From contig CAWBVG010000031.1 of NCBI GenBank assembly GCA_963792175.1, forward strand, positions 345,012 through 409,011: a DNA stretch of 64,000 nucleotides, read 5' to 3'. The translations under genes were made by a program, and so were the position numbers. Positions within the stretch are counted from its first letter, which is position 1. Each line of letters opens with the position of its first letter. The stretch comes from CAWBVG01 sp963792175 (GTDB taxonomy: Bacteria > Acidobacteriota > Vicinamibacteria > Vicinamibacterales > CAVVIG01). This document shows positions 23,071-31,376 of the stretch, one piece after another. The notes beneath the pieces are model-generated. The model was not told the origin of the DNA, ran no database searches, and saw only the letters and a program-made list of their open reading frames with translations.

Positions 23071-23152
23071 CTAGCCCCTAGCCCCGAGCCCCGAGCGGAG
23101 ATCAGCTAGCCCCTAGCCCCGACGGAGATCCGCTAGCCTCGAGCCCCGACTT
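23071..23152. repeat. Degenerate heptamer repeat (CTAGCCCC/GAGCCCC type) between ADOP gene and uxs
   Basis: About eight copies of a 7-nt unit CTAGCCC/GAGCCCC are separated by GAGCGGAGATCAG-like spacers. The same G-rich heptamer (GGGGCTN on the other strand) occurs at 30757-30870 and 44611-44713. The array reaches into the 3' end of the minus-strand uxs gene: its last codons, GARG and the TAG stop, are repeat sequence. Such short tandemly repeated repetitive sequences are known from heterocystous cyanobacteria. Confidence 0.75.
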
Positions 23153-24077
23153 TTGTGCGGAAGTAGTCGATCGTCTTGATCAGCCCTTCCTCGAGCTGCA
23201 CTTTCGGCTCCCAGTGCAGCAGCGTCCGCGCGCGGGTGATGTCCGGGCGGCGCTGCTTGGGATCGTCAGTCGGCAGCGGCTTGTAGATGATTGTGCTCTT
23301 CGCCCCGGTCATCTTGATGATCGTCTCGGCGATCTGCTTGATGGTCATCTCGACCGGATTGCCGATGTTGATCGGATCGTGCTCGGCCGAGAGCATCAGC
23401 CGGATGATGCCGTCGACGAGATCGCTGACGTAGGTAAAGCTGCGCGTCTGCGAGCCGTCGCCGAAGACGGTGACGTCCTCGTTGCGCAGCGCCTGTGACA
23501 TGAACGCGGGGACCGCGCGGCCGTCGTTGATCCGCATGCGCGGCCCGTAGGTGTTGAAGATCCTGACGATCTTCGTGTCCACCCCGTGATAGCGGTGATA
23601 CGCCATCGTCATCGCCTCGGCAAACCGCTTGGCCTCGTCGTAGACGCCACGCGGTCCGACCGGGTTGACGTTGCCCCAGTAGGTTTCCTTTTGCGGGTGC
23701 TCGAGCGGATCGCCGTACACCTCGGAAGTCGACGCAATCACGAACGTCGCGCCCTTGGCCTTGGCGAGACCGAGCGCCTTGTGCGTGCCGAGGGCGCCGA
23801 CCTTCAACGTCGGAATCGGCAGCTCGAGGTAGTCGATCGGACTGGCCGGGCTCGCCCAATGCAGCACGTAGTCGACCGGCCCGTCGACGTAGATGTAGTT
23901 GGTGACGTCGTGCTTGATGAACGAGAAATCGCGGTTGGCCAGGTGCGAGATGTTGGCGGTGTCGCCCGTCAGCAGATTGTCGATGCCGATCACCGAGAAA
24001 TCGCGATCGAGCAGCGCGTCGGCCAGGTGCGATCCGATGAAGCCGGCGACGCCGGTAATGACGACTCGTTTCTTCAT
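23133..24077 (-). CDS. uxs: UDP-glucuronate decarboxylase (UDP-xylose synthase)
   Basis: An intact 314-residue extended short-chain dehydrogenase. The NAD-binding motif is GVAGFIGSHLADALL at the N-terminus, the active-site serine/threonine region is IASTSEVYGDPLEHPQ, and the Tyr-x-x-x-Lys pair is in YDEAKRFAE. NTYGPRMRINDGRAVPAF and DGSQTRSFTYVSDLVDGI are typical of UDP-xylose synthases rather than dTDP-glucose dehydratases. The enzyme converts UDP-glucuronate to UDP-xylose, and the matching UDP-glucose dehydrogenase (32532-33833) is in the same locus. The C-terminal VGARG and stop fall in a heptamer repeat. It is the last gene of the minus-strand exopolysaccharide run. Confidence 0.9.
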   Translation of the reverse strand: MKKRVVITGVAGFIGSHLADALLDRDFSVIGIDNLLTGDTANISHLANRDFSFIKHDVTNYIYVDGPVDYVLHWASPASPIDYLELPIPTLKVGALGTHKALGLAKAKGATFVIASTSEVYGDPLEHPQKETYWGNVNPVGPRGVYDEAKRFAEAMTMAYHRYHGVDTKIVRIFNTYGPRMRINDGRAVPAFMSQALRNEDVTVFGDGSQTRSFTYVSDLVDGIIRLMLSAEHDPINIGNPVEMTIKQIAETIIKMTGAKSTIIYKPLPTDDPKQRRPDITRARTLLHWEPKVQLEEGLIKTIDYFRTKVGARG

Positions 24078-24084
24078 AGCTGAT

Positions 24085-24116
24085 AGCCGGGAGCCGCGAG
24101 CCGAGAGCCGCGGCTC
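24085..24116. repeat. GAGCCGN heptamers ending in a perfect 16-bp inverted repeat
   Basis: Three heptamers GAGCCGC-GAGCCGA-GAGCCGC are followed by the reverse copy GGCTCTC, so GAGAGCCGCGGCTCTC (24103-24118) is a perfect palindrome. The array begins right at the stop of the sugar transferase and ends before uxs. It is a possible attenuator hairpin and belongs to the same class of heptamer arrays seen at other gene boundaries here. Confidence 0.6.
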
Positions 24117-25569
24117 TCAGTACGCATGTTTATGGAAGAACCCGCGCAAGAGCGTCAACCACATGATCTTGAGGTCGAGCTTCACCGACCAGTGTTCGAT
24201 GTAATACAGGTCGTACTCGATGCGCTTCTCGATGGACGTGTTGCCGCGCCAGCCGTTGACCTGCGCCCAGCCGGTGATGCCGGCCTTGACCTTGTGACGC
24301 AGCATGTACTGCGGGATCTTGTTCTTGAACTGCGCGACGAAGAGCGGCCGCTCGGGCCGCGGCCCGACGATCGACATGTCGCCCTTGAGCACGTTCCAGA
24401 GCTGGGGCAGTTCGTCGATGTTGGAGTGGCGCAGGAGCTTGCCGATCGGCGTCCGGCGAGGATCCTCCTCGCTCGCGAACACCGGCCCGGTTTCAGCTTC
24501 GGCGTCCTCGTACATCGAGCGGAACTTGTAAATCATGAACGGCTTGCCGTCGAGCCCCATCCGCTCCTGGCGGTAGAAGACATTGCCCTTCGACGTCAGC
24601 TTGACGAGGGCCGCGATGATCCAGAAGGGGATGGCCAGCACCAGCAGCGCGCCCGCGGATATCACCATGTCGATGCCGCGCTTGACGAGGGTATTGAGGC
24701 CCTGCAGCGGCACGTCGTTGATGTTGATGACCGGCAGGCCGTCCAGCTCTTCCAGCCGCGCGCGCAGCGCGATCACCTGCAGCAGGTCGGGCACCACCTT
24801 GACGTCCACGAACTCGCGGCTCGTGCTTTCGATGAGCCGTAGCATCTGGACGTGCTGCTCGGGCGGCAGCGCCACGTACAGCTGATCGATCCCCTCGCGC
24901 GCCGAGATCTCGGCGGTGTCGTAGATGGTGCCCAGCAGCGGCAGCCCGCGGTATCCGAGGTGATCGCCCGAGGCCTTGTCATCCACGAAGCCGACGATCT
25001 GATAGCCGAGCTCGCGATGCTCGAGGATCTTGTCCGCGACCAGCCGCCCCAGCTCGCCCGATCCGGCGATCAGGATACGCTTGAGGCCGATGCCCGCGCG
25101 CCAGCGCCGCTCGAGCACTTCGCGCACCAGTTCGCGCGACGCGTAGGTCAGCGCCACGTTGAGCACGAGGAAAATCGCCCAGACCGGTTGCGATACCTCG
25201 AACTGTCCGCGCGCGCGCGCCGCCGGGCTCGCGAAATACACGGTCACGTACAGCGTCGCGACGATGCCGAACAGGACCGGCGAGAATGCTGCCGACGAAC
25301 ACCGCAAAGAAATCGTCGACGCGCGACCGGCCGCGCCGCAGCCGGTAGAGCCCCTGGAGCTGGAAGCCGAACGGGACGAGGACCGCGATGAACGGCAGGT
25401 CCTGGATGTACTGCCAGAGTGGCGGCACACCTTTGGTAATGGGAATCAGCAGCGGAACGACGACGGAATGGAATCGGAGCGCGTACGCGATGATGAACGC
25501 GGTCATCGCGAGGAGCGCGTCCGAGAGGACATGAAACGTGACGAGGAGGCGGTTGTGACGGTTCAGCAT
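24117..25569 (-). CDS. Undecaprenyl-phosphate sugar-1-phosphate transferase (WcaJ/EpsL-type initiating enzyme; one frameshift)
   Basis: Four N-terminal membrane segments (LLVTFHVLSDALLAMTAFII onward) precede a CoA-binding-like domain (RILIAGSGELGRLVADKIL). A fifth hydrophobic segment is followed by the bacterial sugar transferase domain with FRQERMG-type YRQERMGLDGKPFMIYKFRS, NIDELPQLWNVLKGDMSIVG, GPRPERP and KAGITGWAQVNGWRG, all conserved catalytic or membrane-associated motifs. It loads the first hexose phosphate onto undecaprenyl phosphate to start repeat-unit synthesis. The frame changes near 25285 (...GSILAGPV / FSPVLFGIVATLYV), and about 483 aa result if joined. It is separated from the next upstream GT4 by 4 bp. 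Confidence 0.9.
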
Positions 25570-25573
25570 CCGC

Positions 25574-26686
25574 CTAGGCGTGTCCTTCAGCGCTCGGGTC
25601 GGGACAGGAGTCTTGAATCAGCACGCTCATCTCGTCCGCGAAGCGAGCCCGGCTGAACCGCTCGGCGTGCGCCCGAATCGCGGCGACGTCGAAGCGGCGA
25701 TCGAACGTGGCGGTGATCGCGTCCGCGAACGCGCGAGGATCCAGGTCGTCCACGAGCGCGCCGCTGACCTCCGGCACCACCGTCTCCAGCGCGCCCCCGC
25801 GTCCGAGCGCGACGACCGGACGCCCGCACGCCTGGGCTTCGAGCGGCGCGATGCCGAAATCCTCTTCGCCCGGCAGGAGCGTGACCGCCGACCGCCGGTA
25901 CAAATCGCGAATGGTTTCGTTGGACACCGAGCCCAGGAACCGCACGTCCGGTCCGGCGGCGCGCTCGAGGCGTGCGCGCTCGGGACCGTCGCCGACAATG
26001 GTCAGTGGGACACCCGCGAGGCGGCAGGCGTCGATGGCCACGTCAATCCGCTTATAGGGGACGAGGGCCGACACGACAAGCGCCTGTCGAGTGGCCACGG
26101 TGTCGTCGGGATGGAAGAACTCGGTGTCGACCGGTGGATAGACCACAATCGCCTCGCGATTATAGTATCGGCGGATCCTGCCCGCAACATAGTGAGAGAT
26201 AGCGACATAGCGGTCCGCCCGGTTTGCGGTCTCCCGGTCCCACCGCGCCATCCGCGCCATCACCGGACGCATGAGCCGGCTGCCGACCCTCCCCAGGCGC
26301 TCGGGACCGAAGTAGGCGTCGAACTGATCCCAGGCGTAGCGCATGGGGGTCAGGCAATAGCAGACATGCGCCACACGGCCGGGCCGGACGATCGATTTGG
26401 CGCAGCAATGGCTGACGCTCACCACGAGGTCGAACCCGTCGAACGAGAACTGTTCGATCGCGGTTGGAAAGAGCGGCAGGCACTGACGGTAGTACTTCGC
26501 CACGAGCGGCAGGCGCTGAAGGAACGACGTGTGCGGCCGGAGGCGTTCGATGGCGGGCGACACCGACCCGGGTGTGTGAACGAGCGTGAACAGCTCGGCG
26601 TCGGGAAAACGCTCGCAGAGCACGTCGAGCACTTTTTCGCCGCCGCGCATCCCGGTGAGCCAGTCGTGGACGAAGGCGATTTTCAT
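25574..26686 (-). CDS. Glycosyltransferase family 4
   Basis: Intact, 370 residues, GT-B fold. The N-terminal MKIAFVHDWLTGMRGGEKVL is the family's donor/acceptor loop. VVVSALVPYKRIDVAIDA starts the second Rossmann domain, and PGEEDFGIAPLEAQACGRPVVAL carries the E-x7-E nucleotide-sugar motif. CLTPMRYAWDQFDAYFG resembles WbaZ/WbdB-type mannosyltransferases, but the donor cannot be decided from sequence. The start at 26686 overlaps the TGA of the preceding GT4 as ATGA, so translation is coupled. It sits in the exopolysaccharide run and probably adds a sugar on the lipid carrier at the cytoplasmic face. Confidence 0.9.
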   Translation of the reverse strand: MKIAFVHDWLTGMRGGEKVLDVLCERFPDAELFTLVHTPGSVSPAIERLRPHTSFLQRLPLVAKYYRQCLPLFPTAIEQFSFDGFDLVVSVSHCCAKSIVRPGRVAHVCYCLTPMRYAWDQFDAYFGPERLGRVGSRLMRPVMARMARWDRETANRADRYVAISHYVAGRIRRYYNREAIVVYPPVDTEFFHPDDTVATRQALVVSALVPYKRIDVAIDACRLAGVPLTIVGDGPERARLERAAGPDVRFLGSVSNETIRDLYRRSAVTLLPGEEDFGIAPLEAQACGRPVVALGRGGALETVVPEVSGALVDDLDPRAFADAITATFDRRFDVAAIRAHAERFSRARFADEMSVLIQDSCPDPSAEGHA

Positions 26687-27804
26687 CGTCCCGGGGCGGC
26701 CGCCGCGTCGCGATAGATGTCGAGGACGCGGCGAACCGACTGTTCCCACGAAAATTGGGCCGCGCGCGCCAGTCCTTTCTGCCGAAGCGTCCGCCGGACC
26801 GCCTCGTCCGTCAGAACCGTGTAAATGCCGTCAGCGATCGCCTCGGGGAAGTGCGGATCCACGAGGACGGCCGCGTCGCCCGCGACTTCGGGCAGCGAAG
26901 AGATGTTCGAGGTGACCACCGGCGTGCCGCTGGCCATCGCCTCGAGCGGAGGCAGCCCGAACCCTTCGTACAGCGACGGAAACACGAACACGCCGGCCAG
27001 ACGGTACATGACGGCGAGCGTCTCTTCGGGAAGGTAGCCCAGGAAGCGGACGTACTTGTGCAGCTGGTGATGATGGACTGCCCGTCGCAGGGCTGCGTAC
27101 TTCGAGATCTCGTCGCCGATGAGGACGAGCTTCAGGTGATCGAGTCCGCGCTTACGCACGAGGTTGAACGCTTCAATCAGCCGCTCGAGGTTCTTGTGCG
27201 GCTTCACGTTCCCCGCGTACAGCACGAACTCGTCGTTCAGCTGGTATCGCTCGCGGACGCGGACGACGTCCTCCTCGCGCGGCTCGACGCCGAAGCGTTC
27301 GTCGAACGCGTTGTAGATCACCTCGATTTTCCCGGGCTCGACGTCGACGAAGCGGAGGATGTCGCGCTTCGAGCTCTCCGACACGGTCATGACGCGCGTC
27401 GCCCGCCGCGCGGCGAGCGTGATCGATGTCCTGGCGTAGGCGAGGGCGAACCGGCTGGGCAGGTATTGCGGGAACATCAGGTGAATGCAGTCGTGGATCG
27501 TCACCACCGATCGTGTCCTGACCAGCGGCGGAAGCACGTAGTGCGGCGCGTGAAAGAGCGTGACCCCCTCACGCCGGAGCGCGAGCGGGATCCGAATCTG
27601 CTCTTCGAGCGTGTAGTTGCCCGACGTCTCAGGGACTGCCCGAAAGTTCTCTCCGAGCGACGTCAGCCCCTCGCGGTCGTCCGGCCGGCAGAGGACCACG
27701 TACTCGGTCTGTCGATCGAGTCTGGCGAGCTGCCGCAACAGGTTCCGGATATAGGTGCCGATGCCGAAGTCGTGCAGCTTGCGGGCATCTATGCCGATCC
27801 GCAC
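26683..27804 (-). CDS. Glycosyltransferase family 4
   Basis: An intact 373-residue GT-B enzyme starting VRIGIDARKLHDFGIGTYIR, the conserved opening of a mannosyltransferase-like GT4 subgroup. VTIHDCIHLMFPQYLPS, VSESSKRDILRF, YAGNVKPHKNLERLIEAF and PSLYEGFGLPPLEAMASG follow; the last has the E-x7-E motif. GTG 27804 is chosen because the family start MRIGIDAR begins there. The same frame is open upstream without a stop into the protease gene, so the start is by homology only. It is coupled to the next GT4 by an ATGA overlap. Confidence 0.88.
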   Translation of the reverse strand: MRIGIDARKLHDFGIGTYIRNLLRQLARLDRQTEYVVLCRPDDREGLTSLGENFRAVPETSGNYTLEEQIRIPLALRREGVTLFHAPHYVLPPLVRTRSVVTIHDCIHLMFPQYLPSRFALAYARTSITLAARRATRVMTVSESSKRDILRFVDVEPGKIEVIYNAFDERFGVEPREEDVVRVRERYQLNDEFVLYAGNVKPHKNLERLIEAFNLVRKRGLDHLKLVLIGDEISKYAALRRAVHHHQLHKYVRFLGYLPEETLAVMYRLAGVFVFPSLYEGFGLPPLEAMASGTPVVTSNISSLPEVAGDAAVLVDPHFPEAIADGIYTVLTDEAVRRTLRQKGLARAAQFSWEQSVRRVLDIYRDAAAAPGR

Positions 27805-27856
27805 GTTCGGATGATATCTCGGGGCGGATGGGCCGGATCCGCCTATCCTGCACCGC

Positions 27857-29251
27857 TTACGACTCCAGCTCCCGTAGTCCAGCCGCCAGCGCCGCAGGAC
27901 GTCGCGGCGTGTGCCTGGGTAGACGTCGGCCTGCCGCGCGGCTTCGTCGGCGGCGATCACGGCGTCGCGAATCGCGTCGGCCATCTGGCGGAACTCGCCA
28001 AAAAAGACGCCGCAGCCGGGCGCCACGGCACCCTGCATCGCTCGCTGATCCCAGAGCGCGTACCATTCGCGATCGAACGAGCCAACAATGCGGCCTTCGT
28101 AACAGTTCTTCCGGAACGAGCGCCAGCGCGTGTCCAGGACGTCGGCTCGCCGTGCGAGCTGCGCGATCGCCTGATCGAACATCTTCCCGGCGTCGTCGCG
28201 GCGCTGATCGGCCGGCGACGCCACAGCGGGCGAGATCGCCCGGTACTGCGAGGTGCTCGCCGTGGTCGATGGCGTTGCGGTCTTGCCCTCGAGGACGGTC
28301 CGCGCGTGATCGATCGCCACCGCGAACGACAGACCGTTGCGCGCCGTTGTAGCCGGACTTGATGACGCCGATGACGCGTCCGGTTCGATCGAGCAGCGGG
28401 CCGCCGCTGTTCCCGGGGTTGATCGCCGCATCGGTCTGGATCATCGTCGCGCCATCCACGTCCCGTAGCGCGCTGACGATGCCGCGGCTGACCGTGTTCT
28501 GCAGGAAGCCGAGAGGCGTGCCGATGGCGACGACCTCCTGTCCAACCCGCGCGTTTGCCGCCGACCCCATCGGCAGCGTCGGCTGATCGGCAATCGGATT
28601 GGACGCTCTGAGCACAGCGATGTCGAATGGCGCGGACTGCGCTTCCACGCGCGCCGTCGTTGTCGACCCATCGGGCCGGCGAAGCGTGACGCTGGTGTTG
28701 GACGACACCACGTGCACGTTCGTGAGGACGGTGTCCGGTGTGACGAAGAATCCCGAGCCGCGTCCGGACGACGTCTCGACGACGACGACCGCCGGAGAGG
28801 CCCGGCTGACGAGATCCTCGAGCGATGCGGAAGCTGCGGCGGGCGTCGAGGGTTCAGCCTCGTCGGGCGAGCTGAGGGGCGGCTGCGCTGGCGCTGGCGT
28901 CGCGACGGCGGGCGCCGGCGATGCGGCACTCGGGTCACCCGATTTAGCCAGCGTGTCCGGCCGCGCCGCGGACCTGGCCGATGGCGTGACCGTCCGGTTC
29001 GCGGTTTCCGCTGACGGCCCAGGCCTCATCAACCACCAGCCGCCGCCCGCACCGACCACGGCCAACGCGACGATCGTGCGGGCGACCGCGGCGCCGGCAC
29101 TCAGCGTCGCAGCGGGTGTCGCGTCGTCGACGGGCGAGGTGCCGGCCGACTGGCGACTCGAACCGCACCGGCAGGTCGCCACGCTGGGCGGCACACGCCG
29201 GCCGCATTCGGCACATACCCAGCTCGTCGCAGACGGATCGCGATCGCTCAC
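27857..29251 (-). CDS. HtrA-like trypsin-fold serine protease with N-terminal zinc ribbon and TM anchor (frameshifted)
   Basis: The start MSDRDPSATSWVCAECGRRV is a zinc ribbon (CxxC ... CxC) followed by a membrane helix (TIVALAVVGAGGGWWLM) and a proline/alanine-rich linker. The S1C domain has the triad His in TNVHVVSS, Asp in APFDIAVLRA and Ser in NPGNSGGPLLD. No PDZ domain is seen; after the protease core a helical C-terminus (FRKNCYEGRIVGSF, RQADVYPGTRRDVLRRW) follows in a shifted frame. The frame change is near 28340: dropping one C gives GYNGANGLSFAVAID. The end is uncertain: the frame of 29251 stops at 27857, but the corrected frame runs on into the next GT4. Membrane-tethered quality control or surface processing is inferred. 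Confidence 0.75.
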   Translation of the reverse strand: MSDRDPSATSWVCAECGRRVPPSVATCRCGSSRQSAGTSPVDDATPAATLSAGAAVARTIVALAVVGAGGGWWLMRPGPSAETANRTVTPSARSAARPDTLAKSGDPSAASPAPAVATPAPAQPPLSSPDEAEPSTPAAASASLEDLVSRASPAVVVVETSSGRGSGFFVTPDTVLTNVHVVSSNTSVTLRRPDGSTTTARVEAQSAPFDIAVLRASNPIADQPTLPMGSAANARVGQEVVAIGTPLGFLQNTVSRGIVSALRDVDGATMIQTDAAINPGNSGGPLLDRTGRVIGVIKSGYNGAQRSVVRGGDRSRADRPRGQDRNAIDHGEHLAVPGDLARCGVAGRSAPRRRREDVRSGDRAARTASRRPGHALALVPEELLRRPHCWLVRSRMVRALGSASDAGCRGARLRRLFWRVPPDGRRDSRRRDRRRRSRAAGRRLPRHTPRRPAALAAGLRELES

Positions 29252-29343
29252 GATCAGGTTTTCGGCCGTTTACCGCGTCAGACGCCTTACAGATGTTCAC
29301 AGGTTGCCTCGGACGGGAAGGAATCTGCGGATGGAGCGCGAAA

Positions 29344-29433
29344 GCCTGCCTCGCCGACTTGTCCCGCCGAAGCGCGTCGGAGTTGGCGCCGCGAAGGCGG
29401 AAGCTCGGAGGCGTTGAGCGAGCGAAGGCGGGT
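29344..29433. repeat. Possible REP-like element (CGCCGAAGC / GCGAAGGCGG)
   Basis: Between GT2 and the protease the DNA contains TTGTCCCGCCGAAGC, then GCCGCGAAGGCGGAAGCT and GAGCGAAGGCGGG. This pattern of opposed CCGCC-GAAG and GAAGGCGG blocks can form a hairpin and resembles extragenic palindromic elements seen in metagenomic Acidobacteria. Only one copy is visible in the window, so the repeat status rests on resemblance. Confidence 0.35.
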
Positions 29434-30218
29434 CAGATCTGCCGGCGGACCGTGAGGTACAGCTTCAGGATCGGCGCCCAGAAGGGATGGTGCTTCTCGT
29501 AGAACGCGATCTGGCTGCGCCGGTAGGCGGACCGTGTCTCCGCGGGCGCCGCAGCCGCCGAGCGGCCGCGCTGATGAACGATCTCCACGTCGGGCATGAA
29601 CAACACCCGGCGGCCCCGTGCCCGGACCGCGGCGCAGAAATCCACGTCCTCCGCGTACATGAAATACCGTTCGTCGAGCAGGCCGACCGCCTCGGCGTCA
29701 CTCCGCCGCACGAGCAGGCAGGCGCCGCTCACCCAGTCGGGGTAGCGGCGTTGCCGCGTGAGCGACTCGACGTTGGCCCGTCGCGCCGCCCGCTTCTGCC
29801 TCCATTCGTTCAGCGGACCGATCATCCGGCCGAACGAAAGTTCGGCGTGCCCGCTTCCATCCACGAGCCGTGGACCGACGATGGCAACATCCGGCTCGGC
29901 GTCGAGCGCGGCCAGCAGCCGATCGATCGCGCCCGGCGGCACGATGGTGTCGCTGTTGAGCAGCAACAATGCGGTTCCAGTGCTGGCGCGGATTCCGGCA
30001 TTGTTCGCGCGCGCGAAGCCGACGTTGGTGGCCTGCTGGATGACACGGACACCCGGAACACGTCGTGCGCTCTCAGCGCTTCGGTCGGTGGAATTGTTGT
30101 CGACGACGAGCACCTCGTGAGACGCCTGCGGTGGCGCAGCGCGCAACGACTCGAGGCAGCGCTCGAGATCCGAGCGCGCGTTGAAGGAAACGATCACGAC
30201 TGAAACGGCGATCGACAT
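29433..30218 (-). CDS. Glycosyltransferase family 2, rhamnosyltransferase-like
   Basis: Intact, 261 residues, GT-A fold. SVVIVSFNARSDLERCLESL opens the domain, EVLVVDNNSTDRSAE contributes the first aspartates, and LLLLNSDTIVPPGAIDRLL has the DxD-like SD. YPDWVSGACLLVRRSDAEAVGLLDERYFMYAEDVDFC has the ED motif of WbbL/rhamnosyltransferase-type GT2. It lacks membrane segments. The start codon at 30218 overlaps the stop of the upstream GT4 as TGATG. It transfers a sugar in the exopolysaccharide pathway; donor not assignable. Confidence 0.9.
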   Translation of the reverse strand: MSIAVSVVIVSFNARSDLERCLESLRAAPPQASHEVLVVDNNSTDRSAESARRVPGVRVIQQATNVGFARANNAGIRASTGTALLLLNSDTIVPPGAIDRLLAALDAEPDVAIVGPRLVDGSGHAELSFGRMIGPLNEWRQKRAARRANVESLTRQRRYPDWVSGACLLVRRSDAEAVGLLDERYFMYAEDVDFCAAVRARGRRVLFMPDVEIVHQRGRSAAAAPAETRSAYRRSQIAFYEKHHPFWAPILKLYLTVRRQI

Positions 30219-31376
30219 CAGCCGGATCCTGCGTGTTCCAGGACCGCCAATGTTTCCCTGGCGGCCTTCGGCCAGCTGTAAGTCGACAGGGCGGCCGGCG
30301 CGGCGGCGAGGACGCGCGCCCGGACGGCTTCGTCGAACAACAGCGAGGCGAGCGCACGTGTCACGGCTCTGAGATCGTTCGGCGGCACGAAGACGGCCGC
30401 TTCGCGACAGCTCTCGCGAGCCACGGCAGTGTCGAGCAGCACCGGCGGCACACCGGCGGCCAGCGCTTCGAGCGGCGTCATGCCCAGACCTTCGTATTCG
30501 GACAGGAACGCAAACGCCCGGGCCCGCACGTAGAGATCGCGCAGTTCTCCCTCGGATACGTACTCGTGGCAGCGGACCTGTCGCTCCAGACCTTCTCGCG
30601 CGATCGTGCCGACGATGTCTTCGCGCGGGTAGCTGCGGTTGTCGCCCACGATGTCGAGCGAGGCGTCGCCGCGCTCGCGGGCGATCGGCGCGAACGCGCG
30701 GATCAGATCCGTCACGTGGCGGCGGTTGAAGATGGAGCCGACATACAGAACTCTGTAGGGGCTGGGGGCTAGGGGCTCGGGGCTAGCTGACACAGCAGGG
30801 GCTAGGGGCTCGGGGCTAGCGGACTCGGGGCACTGGGGCCTGCCGCAGTCCCCAAGTCCCCAGCTCCCGATACCCTGCGGAATGACGTGTATCTTCCCCG
30901 CGGCGATCCCGAGATGCTCGACGATCTCGCGCTTGGAGAACTCCGACACCGTGACGACCGCGCGCGCCCGTTGCGCAGACTGTTGCGTCAGCCACCTCCG
31001 CCGCAGGCCTTCGCGCAGCCGGAACCACTCGGGGTGCGCGGCAAACGACACGTCGTGGACCGTGACGACGGTGGGGAGGTTCAGCGACAGCGGCGCGCGT
31101 ATACGCGGGACCAAACCACACATCCAGGTGATCCTGCGGAATCGCGCGGGGCAATCGGACCTGCTCCCACCACGTCCCGGGAGCGCCTGGAATCAAGCGC
31201 GTGCCGAAACGCCGCGCGTCAAGTTCGGCGCCGATGGCCGCCGCCGCGTAGAGCACGAACTCGTGGCGGCCGGCCGCGTGGCCCGGCCGGGCCCACTCGT
31301 GGAGGAGGCCGCTCAAGTATCGACCGACGCCGGTGGCCCGGCCCGACAGCTCGCGCGCATCGATCCCGATCCGCAT
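30218..31376 (-). CDS. Glycosyltransferase family 4 with heptamer-repeat insertion (one frameshift)
   Basis: Start ATG 31376 (MRIGIDARELSGRATGVGRYL) overlaps the preceding GT4 stop as TGATG. The first half reads to WFGPAYT; the frame changes near 31105 and resumes at LPTVVTVHDVSFAAHPEW, then VTVSEFSKREIVEHLGI and, after an insertion, YRVLYVGSIFNRRHVTDLI and LSEYEGLGMTPLEALAAG (E-x7-E). The insertion of about 35 residues between HVIPQGI and YRVLYVG is translated from a G-rich heptamer array (30757-30870) and reads ESASPEPLAP-like. It lies at the junction of the two Rossmann domains, where an extra loop could be tolerated. Sugar donor unknown. Confidence 0.82.
30757..30870. repeat. G-rich heptamer array (GGGGCTA/GGGGCTC) inside a GT4 gene
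   Basis: GGGGCTGGGGGCTAGGGG and its continuation give runs of four or five G every 7 nt. A second block, GGGGCTAGGGGCTCGGGG, follows at 30798, then a degenerate AGTCCCC block. On the gene's coding strand the array is C-rich and in frame. Four G-runs with 2-3 nt loops match the canonical G-quadruplex pattern. Confidence 0.8.
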
